NCBI GenBank assembly: GCA_050084985.1 | Contig: JBITNC010000001.1 | Location: 170,314,001 to 170,378,000 of the forward strand | DNA from: Nageia nagi | Lineage: Eukaryota; Pinophyta | DNA: 64,000 nt | Direction: 5' to 3' | In this document: positions 9,961 through 23,229 of the stretch, one piece after another | How the letters are laid out: every line of letters starts with the position of its first letter | How positions within the stretch are numbered: position 1 is the first letter of the stretch | Program-made: the position numbers and the translations under genes | Notes under the pieces: model-generated | The model's input: the letters and a program-made list of their open reading frames with translations, nothing else | What the model was told of the DNA's origin: nothing | The model's database searches: none

Positions 9961-11250
9961 CCCCTTGAGAGAAACTTCACCAACTAATATTCTCCCTAAT
10001 CTTGTACAACTGAGTTTCAAGATGGGGCTTGGTGAAAAATAGAGTTTAGGACTAAAGGACCATGCTGCAATTGTAGGATACCATCCAAAACCTTCTCCTT
10101 AATAAAATGTGCTTGGATTTCAACATGTTTTGTTCTCAAATAGAAAATAAGGTACTTTGTCAAAGTAATAACTGATTGATTATCTAAATAAATATGATAT
10201 TGGTGAGCTTGCTCATACCCAATTTCTTTCAAAATATGCCTAATCCAAATATCTTCTTAAGCCACAATAGATATGGGGCTATATTCAACCTTTGTGGTGG
10301 AGAGAGCAGTATTCGGTTACTTATTGGAAGCCCAAGAGAGAGCACTTGAACCAATGCTAAATACATACACAAAGGTTGGTTTCCTATCATCTCTATCTCT
10401 CCCATTGTTAGAATCTAAGTACCTTGAGAGAACAAAGAAGGGAAACTTGGAATACTTGAGAGCAACATCCTTCATACCCACACCGTACTTAAAACATACC
10501 TTAAAAATTGGTTAACAACATGGAGGTACTCAACATATGGTTTTGTAAAAACCTTGCCATAATATTTACTACAAAGGTAATATCTGACCTCAATATAGTC
10601 AAATAAAGTAGACACCTAATTAGTTTCCTATAAGATGTGGCGTCTGCCAACTGAGACTTAAAGCTAAGAGTTCGAGTGATTCCATGAGAGATAGGTATCA
10701 CAACAAGTTTGTACTCCTCTATTCCAAACTTTTATAATATATTTGATATGTACTTTGATTGATTGAGGTAAGTACAATGCTTGTATCAATAGTATAGTTG
10801 CATACCATGGGAGTAGTGCAAGGGGCCAAGATCAATATCGAAGATTCACTTAGAGACCCCATTATCCTCAAAGTATCCTGAAATCTCCTTATACCAAGCT
10901 TTAGGTTCTTGCTTAAATCCATATAAAGACTTCTTTAGCTTGCACACAAGGAACTCTTTGCCTTTCACAATAAACTTTTTTGGTTGATTTAGGTAGATCT
11001 CACATCTAATTCATCATTGAGAAGAGCACTCTTAATGTTAAGTTTGGAAAACATTTAATCCTTGAGCTACTGAAAGAGTAAGGATTATCCTAACTATGAG
11101 CATCTTTACTACTAGAGCAAAGATTTCCTCAAAATTAACTCCGTAATTCTAAGCAAAAACCTTGACCACTAACCTTGCCTTGTATTTCTTAATTTCCTAA
11201 CTGAATTGTATTTGACCTTGTAAATCCAGTTATTACCAATCGCATTTTGT
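9961..11250 (-). pseudogene. E1 reverse transcriptase / RNase H remnant
   Basis: Minus-strand pieces in copia order. The RNase H end (10017-10232) shows YHIYLDNQSVITLTK and RTKHVEIQAHFIKEKVLDG. Upstream of it are SRYLDSNNGRDRDDRKPT (about 10400) and KVEYSPISIVA (about 10290). An RT C-terminal piece at 10501-10701 shows YRKLIRCLLYLTILRSDITF. Frameshifts and stops separate the pieces, so it is inactive. Confidence 0.85.
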
Positions 11251-11399
11251 TCATTGGGATAAGGAACCAAGTCCCAAGTTTAATTTTTCATAAGTGCTTC
11301 ATACTACACATTCATGGCTTCCATCCAACACTTATGCTTCAAAGCTTCTGAGAACTTATTCTTGTTATCAATTTTGAAAAATGAGGATTTGTTTAAGTC

Positions 11400-12300
11400 A
11401 TACTTCTCATTATCCATTATCCTTTATGTTGAATATTTTTTCTCCTAAGGTGATTTATCTACATTGATATCCAACCTGTTAGGCATAACAAAAGAGTCAT
11501 AAAGATCATTAACATTCACACTTGAAGCAAATTCCTTAAGAATTTCATTAAACTTTACATCCTTCGAGATGAATACTACTTTGGAGGAAGGAGATAAGGG
11601 ACTATAGCCTCTATGTTGACTATAATAGCCCACAAAGATGCACTTTTCGAACCTCTTATCCAACTTTTTTTTTTCTCATAAATAATATATGTAGGAATCA
11701 TAATAAAAAACCCTAAGGTGAGAGATGTTAGCTTCCATGTCTCATATGGTATTTTTCCTTAAACTGCATGTGTAGAGTACCAAATCAGGGTGTAGATCGC
11801 ATCATTCATAGCTTCACCCTATAAGAAACTAGGTAGATTTCCTAACATGTATCGAGTTATTTCTTGAATGGTTCTATTTCTTCCATTCAACAACATCGAC
11901 TTGAGTGGGGAATAAGGAAAGAATTTTTTTTTATCCCATGCTTTGCACATGAGGAATCATTAGACTCATCCAATATTGACATCTTTATTTTTAGATCGAT
12001 TTGATTTTCAAATAAAGCCTTAATTTTTTTTAACATAACAAAAGCTTGGTCTTTATGCCCAAGTATATGATAGAAGGTTATCCTACTAAATTCATCAATA
12101 ATGTTAAGGACATACGAAGCTCCTCTAAGAGACTTGGTTTAAAATGACCTCATCAAATCTAAATGCATCAAATGGAGGACTTAAGATGTCTTATGGATTT
12201 ATCCTAAAAAACATTATCTTTGCATCTTTCATAAGATGAATGTTTATGTGACCTCATATTTTACACCAATTTTTTTTGTTATGAAAAACATTTGTGGTTA
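11400..12300 (-). pseudogene. E1 integrase remnant
   Basis: The C-terminal integrase segment at 11445-11663 reads KCIFVGYYSQHRGYSPLSP and VVFISKDVKFNEI, the usual copia FVGY...KGYR...SRDV...F.E pattern. The core at about 11900-12150 keeps degenerate forms of the ...RGASYVL.I.DEFSR... segment, with the DNG block lost. Multiple stops. Confidence 0.8.
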
Positions 12301-14204
12301 AGCATACTTTAAGAGATCAACTAAAAAATATTCAAAAATTAGGAATGTAGAAAAATAATTTCCACCACTTTTCTATTTATTATTATTCTTGAAAATACAA
12401 GGAATACATGATTTCAATTATTAAAGTAGATGAACAAATAAAATGCCAATTTGACCATAAAAAAGGTCACGAGTTATGCATACATTCTTATCTATTTACA
12501 AACATGTTGATTTGGAGGTTTAAGGTCTCCTTTAACAATACTGTAACATAGATGAATAACATGCTACAACATATCAACTTGGACATGCTACTAATCAAAA
12601 TGCATAAGATGAAAAAATGTAGCATTAATCCATTAACATGAATTCAATTTCTATCAATGGGAGTAAGGGTAATGCATTGCAATTTCGGAGAAAGGTGACC
12701 CCTATTTTTTACTTCAAATAATTTGCAATCATGGAGAAGAGCGAACCTTTTTAAGCACTCTAAATAGTTTACAACTTTTAGTTGGGAATATGCATAATCA
12801 ACAAGACATTAACAAGTGCATTATCATAATTTAACTAGAGTTTTCATCCAACCAAGGATACAAGAAAAGTTCACAAGTGCATAAACTAATACACATTTTC
12901 ATCACAATCCTTTTAAACCAACATATGCAACTTATTCATAAAGTTACCATCAACTACTCATTCTCATGCAATATTCTAAACTCCACAAATTAAGCTTTAG
13001 ATAATGTTACTAAGTTGCATTAAAAGAACTTATTATTTGCATAAAATATTGCCATAATAAATTTCATCTTTGTTTATTTATAAACCAATACATGTTTAAG
13101 TTGACCAAAGGTAATCAACAAGACATGCTTAATTGTTAACCAATTTCACATCTGAAGAACATTGTGCATCCATTTTTTTAACCATATGTCCCATATATCC
13201 AACATTTTATCATAACCAAGTGTGAAAAGTTGTTGAGGTAGTTGTCTTGTTTAAATTAAGTCTTCATCGAAATCCCCACATGTAGCACTTGATGATAAAC
13301 TTAAAATTATAATGGAACCCAAGTCCTACTAATCCTCAACCAATTCCCCTATGGTCAGTAATATACTCTCATAAGGAGAAGTACTAGCTATTTTCCAAGG
13401 GTATGACATATATTGGATCAACTAAATTTTATCTTGATTAGATTTCAAGTTGTTCTCTTAGGTTATCAAGATAATTCCTAAATGGACATGTGGTATCACT
13501 ACACTTATACCTATCCACCTATATGGAGTTATGTCTAGACCAATAGAGGACTTAAGGGCAATTAAGAAGTACAAACTTTACAACATTTGGATCGACGGAC
13601 TAAAGGCTTTAGTCTGCCTTGTCCTCCCCTCATGGCTCCCCAAATAAATCATGTTGCAAAATAAGACATGTGAATATATTTATTTTAGTGGGTGCTCATA
13701 TGATGTTTGTAATAAAAAAATAAGAGCAAAGGTGCTTAAAGTAAAGTACATAAAAAATGCATACATAATCTGCTTTTGAAACCTAAGAGTGTCCAATGGG
13801 TTTTGTCAAAACCCTTAGAGGATTTCTTTATAAGGAGAAGAAAAAGTATCATAAATCCATTACAATAAAGATAAATCTAGCATTTTAAAGTAAATTTCCA
13901 CTTAGGAGGAACTTCCCCCTCCCTTTTACTTAAAAAAAAAATTACCTTTTTAAAAAAAAAAATGTAGGAAGAGGAAAGAAATTCCCCCTCTTAAAAAATA
14001 CCTCCTTTCAAGCATTTTTAAAAAATTACATAGGAAAAAATCCCCTTTTTTATTACATAATCCCCCTCCTTTAATTAAAATGACCCCCCTTTAAAAAATA
14101 TATAACCCCCCTATGGTCACCTTCACAGCTAAGAAGGTCAAAGGGGAAGTATAAATGCTAGTTGAGGAAGGCCATGCCCCTTATTAAAACAATGCACTCC
14201 TATA

Positions 14205-14450
14205 GGAAATGCAAGTAGTGGGGTTTATTACAAGAACCATACTTAGGTTGCGTAGAGTGGAGGTTGACATTGCATATAGGAGGTTAAAGACCCCCTTGCA
14301 AACATTATAAGAAATGTGAAAAACCTTTGAGTATGCAAAGACTGCCATACTGTAGTAATTTATTTTCAAGATTGTAGCAAGGGACATTGAAGTAAGGGAT
14401 GTAGGCTAGTTTCATCATTTCAAACATAGAGAAAATGTCTTTCCAGCATC
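14205..14450 (+). pseudogene. DYW-domain fragment of a PPR gene inside E1
   Basis: Plus-strand reading gives, across frames, FITRTILRLRRVEVD (cf. YIPNTIPVLRDVEAD of the intact gene), RLKTPL, a decayed RVVKNLRVCDDCHTATK region in which the ACTGCCATACTG core is preserved, then KIVARDIEVRDVG.FHHFKH. It thus corresponds to intact-gene residues about 715-800 with several stops. Orientation is opposite to E1 and to the PPR cluster at the window's left end. It lies between the E1 LTRs. Confidence 0.85.
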
Positions 14451-14547
14451 CACAAAGCATGCACCATATGAGATAAATGCAATATACATCAAAGGCTATT
14501 TAAAAATGAGTTTTTATTACATGTTGGTCATAAATATCATGATAAAA

Positions 14548-14760
14548 ATGTATGCATATTGTGGAAGAGTAGAGAAGGGGCATGTTGTAAACATAGTTTG
14601 AAAGGACTGCAATGCTCACATGATATGGAACAAGGTTATCTAGGCAGGCCTATAGTTGTGAGTGCCAAACTATGTATTTTGGCCAGCATACTGCTATCGT
14701 GGCAAGTATATAGCCAAACTTGTAATTTTGCTAGCATTGACAACACATGATGGTAAAGAT
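14548..14760 (+). pseudogene. PPR-motif fragment inside E1, downstream of the DYW piece
   Basis: Plus-strand frames read MYAYCGRVEKG, then DCNAHMIWNKVI, and then a segment whose DNA (ccaaactatgtattttggccagcatactg) aligns with the PDYVTFASIL codons of the intact gene. PPR motifs lying 3' of a DYW end imply that the source was a tandem PPR array or that the pieces were rearranged. Confidence 0.65.
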
Positions 14761-15244
14761 TTCATCCCATGCAATCAAATAAAACATATTTTATATACTA
14801 TTTTACCTAAGATTACATTGGCCTCTTGGCCTTAGTAAACTTGCATGTGACCATATGTAAATACCATATAAGTGTATTGCATGCCATTAATTTGGTTTAA
14901 AAAATTGTAATTAAATATACAAAACATGCTCACCCAATCATTTGTTAATGTAAAAATTACATTTTTTTTGTTAGAAAACAAAAAAAAATTGCAAAACTTG
15001 TCTCCAAAAAATACCTACAATACATTATTTCTATTTTAATGCAAATTGTAAGATTTGCAACTAACAAAAAAAATGTTAGTATAGCTTCATAGAAATAATA
15101 TATTGTGGCTTAAAAACATAAAATGTTAGTATGTCATGAGGTAAACAAAAAAATAAACTTGAAAGAAGAAAATTAAACCTTCAAGTTTTTTACCTCACCA
15201 AAGAAGATAGAATTCAAGGATGTTGAAGAGAAGCCTTCATACTT

Positions 15245-15257
15245 GGCTCTAATACCA
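15245..15257 (-). other. E1 primer-binding site
   Basis: TGGTATTAGAGCC in element sense, two bases inside the 5' LTR. It differs by one base from the common plant TGGTATCAGAGCC site complementary to initiator tRNA-Met. Confidence 0.85.
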
Positions 15258-15259
15258 AA

Positions 15260-15807
15260 TGTGGGGAACAAGACTAACACACTAATACCCTAATATCCCA
15301 AGATTATAGGAAGTTAACTCTAAACATCAACTAACAAAGCATAACACTATGATAATAATCTCACAAACTCATTCATACAAGTGACATAAGTGATTATAGT
15401 GGTTCCTCCCACAAGGGTGAGAGTATTCCACTCTTAACGCTAGAATCCTTTACTTTTCAAGATAAATCTTACAATGCTAGGAAGATCTTCCTCTCCCTAT
15501 TTCTCTAAAAACTAAGAGCATTTATCTACTACAAACTTGAGTGAATAATAATGAGGGGAAGCCCTCTATTTATAAGATAAATCCACACTTTGGGTCACCC
15601 TGTTATTCAAAGTGTACACCAAGACACAATGGACAAGCTTTCCCTTTATCATATGCATAAGCATGCCTTAGAAGCAGGTTATGTGTCGGGCAAGTCTCCT
15701 TAATTCTTTATTCACTTAAATACTTGGAAAATTATTTAAATGAATAACATTAGGAAGGTTACATTCTTTCTAGATACCTAACACAATATGCATTATACAT
15801 TCTAACA
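15260..15807 (-). repeat. E1 5' LTR
   Basis: 548 bp, partner of 8352-8899. In element sense a TATA box (TATAAATAG) lies at 15566-15574. Confidence 0.92.
15566..15574 (-). promoter_or_regulatory. TATA box of the E1 5' LTR
   Basis: TATAAATAG in element sense, kept at the same LTR position in both E1 LTRs and in E2 (37860-37868). It would drive transcription towards lower coordinates. Confidence 0.65.
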
Positions 15808-16320
15808 GTAGCCCCTACCCAAATGAAGGTTGACCAAGAATTCATAGAAGTTGACCTTGTTAGTCACAATATGCATTAGAACATTTCAGAGGCTATGCCA
15901 TTTGTTAATCTTGAAGTCTAAAAGAAGAAATCAATGAATTGTAGAAATTAGTTGAAGTGGCTTTTGGATGCAAAGAGGATGTAGATGAAGATACAGATCC
16001 CTTTTAAGGGCTTTTGAAGGTGATAGTAGTTAAAGATAAAATTGTAGACACGATGGAAGGCTACCAAGAAAGGATGAAGTGGAAAATGCAATTGTCTACA
16101 ATGTTAAGACCATTTGTGTGGTCTACCCAAAGAGGAAGTATAGAAAAGGTTACTAATGTATCTAGAATAGGGTAGGATGTATGGAATCATGTAGTTATAA
16201 TACAAGTTGGTTTGAAATACATGTTGTAATGGCTACTAGGCCAAAAGTAATGTATGCTTTTTGTATAAGCTATGATTGAACTATTGAATATCTAAACTTT
16301 TGGGAACATGTTTTAGGTTC
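15808..16320 (+). other. Right flank of E1, continuation of the interrupted locus
   Basis: Less AT-rich than what follows, with short open stretches on the plus strand (KVDQEFIEVDLV, AIVYNVKTICVVYPKRKY). It is the downstream flank of the 7430-8323 ORF, separated from it by E1. I do not recognise a product. Confidence 0.4.
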
Positions 16321-19227
16321 CTATAAAAAAATCCCCTCTTTTTATTGTTGATAAAAAAAATTAGTTAGTACAATAATATTAGTATAATAATATTAAAAAT
16401 TGAAGAGCTTTTTATCTCATAATTTACATATGTAAATTATTTTAATGAATATGTTTGAGAGCTTGATATAATTTGTTGTTGACAGTGGTCAAAGAACTAT
16501 CAATGACTTGATGGAAAGCCAATTGACTCTCACAAATGTTTCATGGAAAGGGATTGTGGCATTTATCCATGTAGAATATGTGGCTTTGGATTTATTTACC
16601 TACTTTTACTTTGGTTAAAAAATTTGGAACTCCACTTTCATTTTCTAGAAATATTTGATCGAATTTAGTTGTCTCATAAAATTTAGGCAATTTTCCCTTT
16701 ACAAGTCTATGCAATTACACTTCCATTGTAAAAATGTTTCAATTTATAATGCTTCTTTCTTATGAAGGTAATTGGAATCCTAAACCTCAAAGTTAATAAA
16801 AGTAAAGGTTACTAGCTCTTATATAAAATATTTTTAGGTAAAAGCATATTGTTTATGTATATATAGGTAATTGGTAAAATTACTTTAATTTTTAAAATGT
16901 CATATTTTTGGATTTAGACATGTTTGTGATTATACATATTATTAATTCTAAAAATTATTTTTACTTAATAAAAAAATATTAATTATAATAAAGAAATGAG
17001 TGAATAATAATGATGAAATTTAATCAAGCCATTGAATCAAGATCTAATGCCAATATGCACTAAGTTCCTATTATATATAAAATCAAATATAGCACAAACT
17101 TATTATTTACCTATATCGAATGGATCTTAGCTTATATATAGACTCAACAGAGCTTGAAAAACTCACTCCCAAGAATTAGGCCTTCAAACCTCCCTAGGTT
17201 CACAAAGATTTGTCCTCTGTATATCCACTATAGGTCCATAAACATTTGCTATTATCTTTCCAAAGATTCACATGGTCTTGCTGAAATATGATATGCTACT
17301 CCTTACCAAGGTTCATCTTAGGTGTGACTCCACCTATGACCATATTAAAGTTATTATATCACCCATGAAGATTAATTTATTTTCATATGAGGAACTTTGT
17401 AATCACTAGGAGTTACTTTGAAAGCCATGAGACAAATACAAGGAAGAGGCTTAGTGAATGAAATCCTTCTTGTATTAATTTCCCTATTGATCTCTCCTAT
17501 AAGTATGTTTGACAATTTTCATAACCTATTATGTTTGTTGCAAGTTATGACATTATTCACATTTGTTGCAGCATGCATCATGATGCAATATTGAACTTAA
17601 CTATGCATCTTGCAGTTCTTGTTCTATCTCATATGTTGATAATGGTAACTATCCACATTTATATTTACATTTGTTAGTAGCTATATAATTCATGTATAAG
17701 TTTATATTTTTCAAGTTATTTGTTTACATGCATTGTTACCATACAATCCATTGAGCTTTAAGGCCCTTCCTACTATTATCATAACAGTTTCCAAAACTAC
17801 TAATGTATGTGCATTGGCTTTGTGTAATGGTTACTCCATCAAAATAATTATAGTGCATTTATTGAAGTATTTCCATGCTATGAGTTATCTCATCATCCAT
17901 TGTATGGAGTTTTAAAAGAATAACGAGGTTTTTCTTTGTACATAGAAATAATTTTACCATTCTAAGTTTGAAAGGGTAATAGATGCCCCTTATCTTCCAT
18001 GTGATAAGATTCAATAAGTTACTTCTACTTCTTAGGATCTGGGAGGTCTTCAATAAGATATTGGAAGCCCTTTTTGATTTCTTTGAGCATATTGATCTTC
18101 ACCCTCTTTTCTTATGAGCATCATTTATTGAGTAGGATGAGTGGGAAGAGATGATTGCTTAATTATTTTGCAAGATGTCATTGAAAGAGGGATTTTCATT
18201 CGAGTGGGCCCAAACTAAAATAACTGTTGTGGGCATGAACTAAAATAGTCACTAGGAAGGGAAAAAATATCAAGTTCTTTTCCATAGCTCTTTATTTACA
18301 TAACAAATGCTTCAACTTTTTCGCTTTCTACATTTTGTGTATTTTATCTTGCTTGAATTTTGTTTTGTTTCTACTATGCCATGGTCATGGCTTTGGTTTG
18401 AATTTTATTTATGTTTTTTCTTCTTCTATCTTTTTTTTTTTTTTTTTTATATGAGTTTGAACTTTTTAGAGTCAATCAAAATAGAGGAAAGGATGGAGGT
18501 GGATCATCTTTTATTAATTTCTTTTTTTTTAATATATATATTTTTATAAATTTAGCTTTCGAAGAGCCAGTCATGGAGGAAAGGAAGGAAGAAGAAAGGA
18601 GGAAGAGGATGATACATCATCTAATTCATGATATAATTTTGATTTTCTTTATATTTTCTATTTTTAAATAAGTATCAAAAATATAATTTTAATTCTCTTC
18701 GAGTATTTAATTAGTTTATATTTGATTTTTTAATAAGTCTTCTTATTATTTTATGTTATTTGAAAATTATTATTGTTGGATTGTATGTAGAATGCAATAT
18801 TATTGGTTAGCTTTTGGAAGATATAATATTTTTAATATATAAAATTTGTTTTCTATCTTGAAATATGTTTTTCTTTTCTTTGTTTATGGCTCAACATGGA
18901 TAGATACAGATTGAAGTATGTAATGTAAGGATTAGAGTTATATTGGATAATATTCAATAGGTTGATATCTTTATTCAAAATCATATCCACTTGCATAGTG
19001 ATTTGACCACATACAATAGGGGTCCATTAACACAGAACAAAATATCAAGACCAAATTTGTTATTATGAGCAACATCTTGGTCATGCATTCTACAAATCAA
19101 ATGTGAATTTGTAATACATTTAGGTATTAATATAAGAAACAACTTAGACAAGTCTCCTGAGTGTAGATTAGTACAAGCGTTGATGTTTATGTTTGACTTA
19201 GATAGATCAAGTTTATGTTTTTCTTGT

Positions 19228-19375
19228 TTGATTTATAGGTTTGTTCTAAATTTTCTTTTTGTTGGTAATATCCAGTTTGATTTATAGGTTTATTCTATTT
19301 TTTTTTATTGGTAATATTTAGTGTGATTTATAGGTTTGTCCTTAATTTTGTTTTTATTGGTAATATCCACTCAAA
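19228..19375. repeat. Three tandem copies of a 46-49-bp unit
   Basis: Units start at about 19230, 19279 and 19325, each with GATTTATAGGTTT and ATTGGTAATAT or TTGGTAATAT. Confidence 0.8.
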
Positions 19376-19809
19376 TGAGGCAATTGGCTAGCATGTATGT
19401 GCCATAATTATCTTCATAAATGATTGAGAAATTGAAAGGGGTTTCAATCATTACTTGACACTATGTGCCAATAGAAATAATCTATGCATCAAACACTAAG
19501 GTCTATAAAATTGGTAACTTGATCATTGCTATATTAGTTTTATATTCATTCGATAATATTAATTAGCTTTTCAGAAAGAAATGTATTATGTTCTATTGTG
19601 AACTTACCATGAAACATATGATTTCAATATTTTAAAACTTAATGGTGTACTTGTATACCAAGTTTGATATTTTTATGGTGCCTCATGGCATTGAGAAAAT
19701 CATTATGTATTTGAAGGGAATATACAATAAATCAATAACAAAGACTATAAATTTTGTTATCCTTTAATTAAAATGGTCATTAACTTTCAATAACAAATTT
19801 ATATTGTAT

Positions 19810-19823
19810 GGTGTATATAAATA
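19810..19823 (+). promoter_or_regulatory. TATA-box-like element in intergenic DNA
   Basis: GTATATAAATAGGC is a near-ideal plant TATA context and is followed about 25-50 bp later by a purine-rich, less AT-rich stretch (gaggagggaagaggacaaag). No ORF follows, so it could belong to a decayed LTR or to a non-coding transcript. Confidence 0.35.
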
Positions 19824-22078
19824 GGCTATGCTATGAGGAGGGAAGAGGACAAAGAAGCATCTAGCTTAGGTGTGCGATTTTTTACTTGTTTTGCAAGAAT
19901 TAATATATATTATAAGTTCAATTTGAGTTTTATCTTTAGTTTCTCAATGAATTAATTTAAGTTCATGTTTAGTTTTTTCCAATTAATTTTGTCTTTGTTC
20001 TGTAGACGCTTTATTTTTATGATATAGATTTATATTCATGTAGTTGTATTGATGGTTGTCCTATTTGTAAGAATACAAGAGCTTGGAGTTTTCAAGAATG
20101 AAATTCCAACTTTATTTTCTATTTAAGAATGTTTTTTTTATCTTTTTTATCTTCCAAATTGTAAGGATTAAGGTTATGGTTTTTAAAAAACCAATTGTAA
20201 CAGATAAAATTATTTTTGTTAATTTTTTTTGAAATTTATATTATTTATTTTTTGAAATCAATATGGTAAGTATTAGAGGATTTGATTATCATCCATCCAT
20301 TTTTTTAAATCTTTTTAATATATTTTTTTCATTATTCATGAGACCAAAAAAGTGTTATTATCTGAAATTATGCAAGTCTTCTAGCATGAAGTTTTATTCT
20401 TCCTTTACTTCCTCTTTTCCAACTACCATCACTTTGCATTTATATTGCAATGTAGCAATTTTTATGTACTTGTGGATAGAGAAAACCACAAATGATCAAA
20501 TTTGACCATATTTTAGACATAATCATCACACATATTATTTCACTAGCTAGTGAACCATATAAAAACCTATTGAAAAGCACACATAAAAGTTTGATCATCA
20601 CTTTCACTTATAGATGAAGCATAATAGATTTGATTATCTTTATTCACCATTAGTCTTTAGATAAAAAAGACCCATTTCTTTATTTTCTTTGTAAAGCGAA
20701 TGTGAAGGCAAGCACATATAGGCTAGGAATATTATTAGAACTCAAGTTATGACATTACATAAAATCATATTTTATTCGAATCCCAATCATTAAGAAAAAT
20801 AGAATTTTTTTAGGAACCAAATACACTACTTTTAGCTTCCAAATTTAATGGCATTCATGGAACCTAAGCCATCAAACCTACGTTTTAGCATAATGAAGGC
20901 ACTCAAGCACAAGCATTAAGAGAAGCCAAACATGAACAACCATAATACATTAGAATATATTTATTATAACACCATTATAAAGTGTAAATACCTCAACAAT
21001 CATTTTGAAGAATCAAACTAGCACACATTATCTAAAAATCTCATATTAAAGACCAAAAATCGCTAAGGATGGAAAAATAAGCACTCTATTTAATATGAGA
21101 AGAAGAAATCATAATGTCTTATTCTTGCATGGTACAAATGATCTACTAAATTCACAATTGACACCTTGGAAAATATAATCTTCCATTAGTGGGGAGGGTA
21201 ATAGATGTCAAATTTCAACCATTAAACATGATCTTAATAACCTAGATAACCCCTTGAACTGTTCAAAGCTGAATCAATATTAGCACTTAGGAAATCACAT
21301 GCATGGGGGCTAGCTCACATCTATCTATCAAAAGGTGGAGATCATACAAACTATCCATTTATTTTAAAATTTACATTTGAATTGAACAAATGCAGCTAAA
21401 ATTCTTGATTAAGGCCCTGGAAGGAGTAAATTCATCATTCAAACTGACACATTCAAGTAAATCCAATACCAACAATAAAAATTTTAGTCCAAGTTCCCTT
21501 TTTACTATTATTGAAATGTTTGACAAGCATCTAACTCTATTTTTGACAGAGAGGTACATTAGGTGGCTTATAGTATCACATGAAGAACATCTTCACAAGA
21601 AGAACATCTTCCCAAACTCAAACCAACATACAACACATATGGAAATAGGGAGAAGCATGGCACAACTCATGCACAAAGAGCAATAATTTACACAATCACT
21701 TGTCAATTGAAAAGACCAAATCTCCCCTCCTTATAGGGATAAGCATAATGTCTTAAATAAATCAAACTGCAACATGTATGAGAAGGGGATGATAGGGAGT
21801 AACATGAGATATCAAAATTGCCCATATTTTTGTTGAAGCTTTATAAAATAAAAAATCATATAAAAAATGCATATGCATGTGCATCATCATATCTGCAAGA
21901 GGTGTTTGATTAGTTGCAAGAAAAGCAACCAATTACTTCAATCATATGGGTTTGCAAATGTTATACTTGGCATGCAAGTGCATGGATACAAGCAATTAGT
22001 AACATATTATTTCATCTTACGATTTATAAAATATATAAACATAACTGCTAAAATGTGTGTGATTTCATCTCTACAGAA

Positions 22079-22400
22079 GCTTTCAAATCTTGCTATATGG
22101 ATTTTCATGATATTCCAAAGGATATATTACTTTTCTTAGTGGGAATAAACCTTCAATAATTTGAAAAACCCCCATACCTCACCTTCATTGTTGGATCTAA
22201 TTCTAAAATATTCTACTCTCCAAATTGTCTTTGGAAAGCTTTGGAGAATGTTTCAAACCTTGCTATGGATGGTTGTGATATTCCAAAGGATATTACTATT
22301 CTTATTAGGAACAAGCCTTACCTTCAATCCTTTGAAAAAGTACCCATACTTCAGCCTCATTGTTGTATCTAATCCTAAAATCCCCTTTGATGCTTTATAA
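22079..22400. repeat. Tandem duplication, period 170 bp
   Basis: The block starting CTTGCTATATGG at 22089 recurs at 22259 (CTTGCTATGG), both followed by GATATTCCAAAGGATAT, a cc-ATACttcA segment and AATCCTAAAAT or AATTCTAAAAT. Confidence 0.85.
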
Positions 22401-22696
22401 AAATCTTTGTATTCTACTCTGATTATGAGGAAATCTACTAGGTGTATATTTTGGCTTTTTAAACCCTTTATTGAGGACATTAAGTACCAACTTTATCATA
22501 CATGAGATGATGATTTATAATGTAAGATATATGCCTAATTTATTATCAACTCAAAAAATGAAAATAATTTCTTACAGTATCTTAAAGCCTTAGGTTTGTA
22601 AGTGTGATTACATGTGGATAATGGACATACCTCACTTTTAATTGAATTCACTTTATTATATATTCTTTATGTCCTTGGATTTTGTTTTGGTGAAAA

Positions 22697-22960
22697 GTAC
22701 AATATGTGATTGCTTCATGTTCTTTCTTCCAACAAAAGATTCATGACTTGTCAAAATTCATTAACATCTTTGGAAGTTTGATTTAAAGTTTCAATAAGAA
22801 TTTCAAAAGAAATAAATAAATATTTCAATGTGATGATTTATAACAATATGTGATTGCTTCATGTTCTTTCCTACAACAAAAGTTGAATATTCATGACTTT
22901 TCAAAATTCACTAACATCTTTAGAAGTTTGATTTAAAGCTTCAATAAATCATCCTTGATT
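22697..22960. repeat. Tandem duplication, period 144 bp
   Basis: AATATGTGATTGCTTCATGT occurs at 22701 and 22845. Both copies continue with a CAACAAAAG segment, a TCAAAATTCA-TAACATCTTT segment and GAAGTTTGATTTAAAG. Confidence 0.88.
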
Positions 22961-23229
22961 TAAAGTCTCTTTCTTGTAGTCAGTAATGACCAAGTTATCC
23001 CAGAGAAATCCTTTATAATGAAACAAAGATATCAAATGAAATAGGGGCATAAGCCTTTGGAGGCTAGATGTTTTTGAAGTACAAGAACATTATAGGATCA
23101 AATCAATCTTGAAATGTTGCTCCTAATTTTTCTTCAAAATGTGCTGATCAATCCACTAAAATTTAATGATTATCCCTTGGGTTTACCATACTTTAACTAA
23201 AGTTGATATTGTTAATATATCATTTCCTT

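Larger units (their letters stand above)
12350..15244 (-). other. E1 long leader
   Basis: About 2.9 kb between integrase and primer site without recognisable gag. The block 13240-13700 is homologous to 34740-35160 in E2, so at least that part is native to the family. A PPR-derived interval at about 14205-14760 is not shared with E2 and looks foreign. The remainder is AT-rich with homopolymer C and A runs (13900-14110). Confidence 0.65.
8352..15807 (-). mobile_element. Ty1/copia LTR retrotransposon E1, 7.46 kb, degenerate
   Basis: Two direct LTRs of 548 bp each (8352-8899 and 15260-15807) begin TG and end CA on either strand. They are flanked by GTAGT (8347-8351) and GTAGC (15808-15812), a 5-bp target duplication with one mismatch. 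Element sense is minus: primer site beside the right LTR, purine tract beside the left. Coding remnants are in copia order (integrase 11.4-12.3 kb, then RT and RNase H down to 10.0 kb). I could not recognise gag or protease. The interval 12.35-15.24 kb is a very long leader that includes PPR/DYW fragments. LTRs differ at about 7 of the first 60 positions by hand count, so the insertion is old. It is the same family as E2, with shared 3' region and shared leader block 13.2-13.7 kb. Confidence 0.93.

Noticed and set aside
17050-17500. Possible gene fragment in slightly less AT-rich DNA
   Set aside because: No frame gives a recognisable protein on either strand.
18307-18671. Two T-rich plus-strand ORFs with many Phe residues
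   Set aside because: They translate poly(T) tracts; low-complexity artefact.
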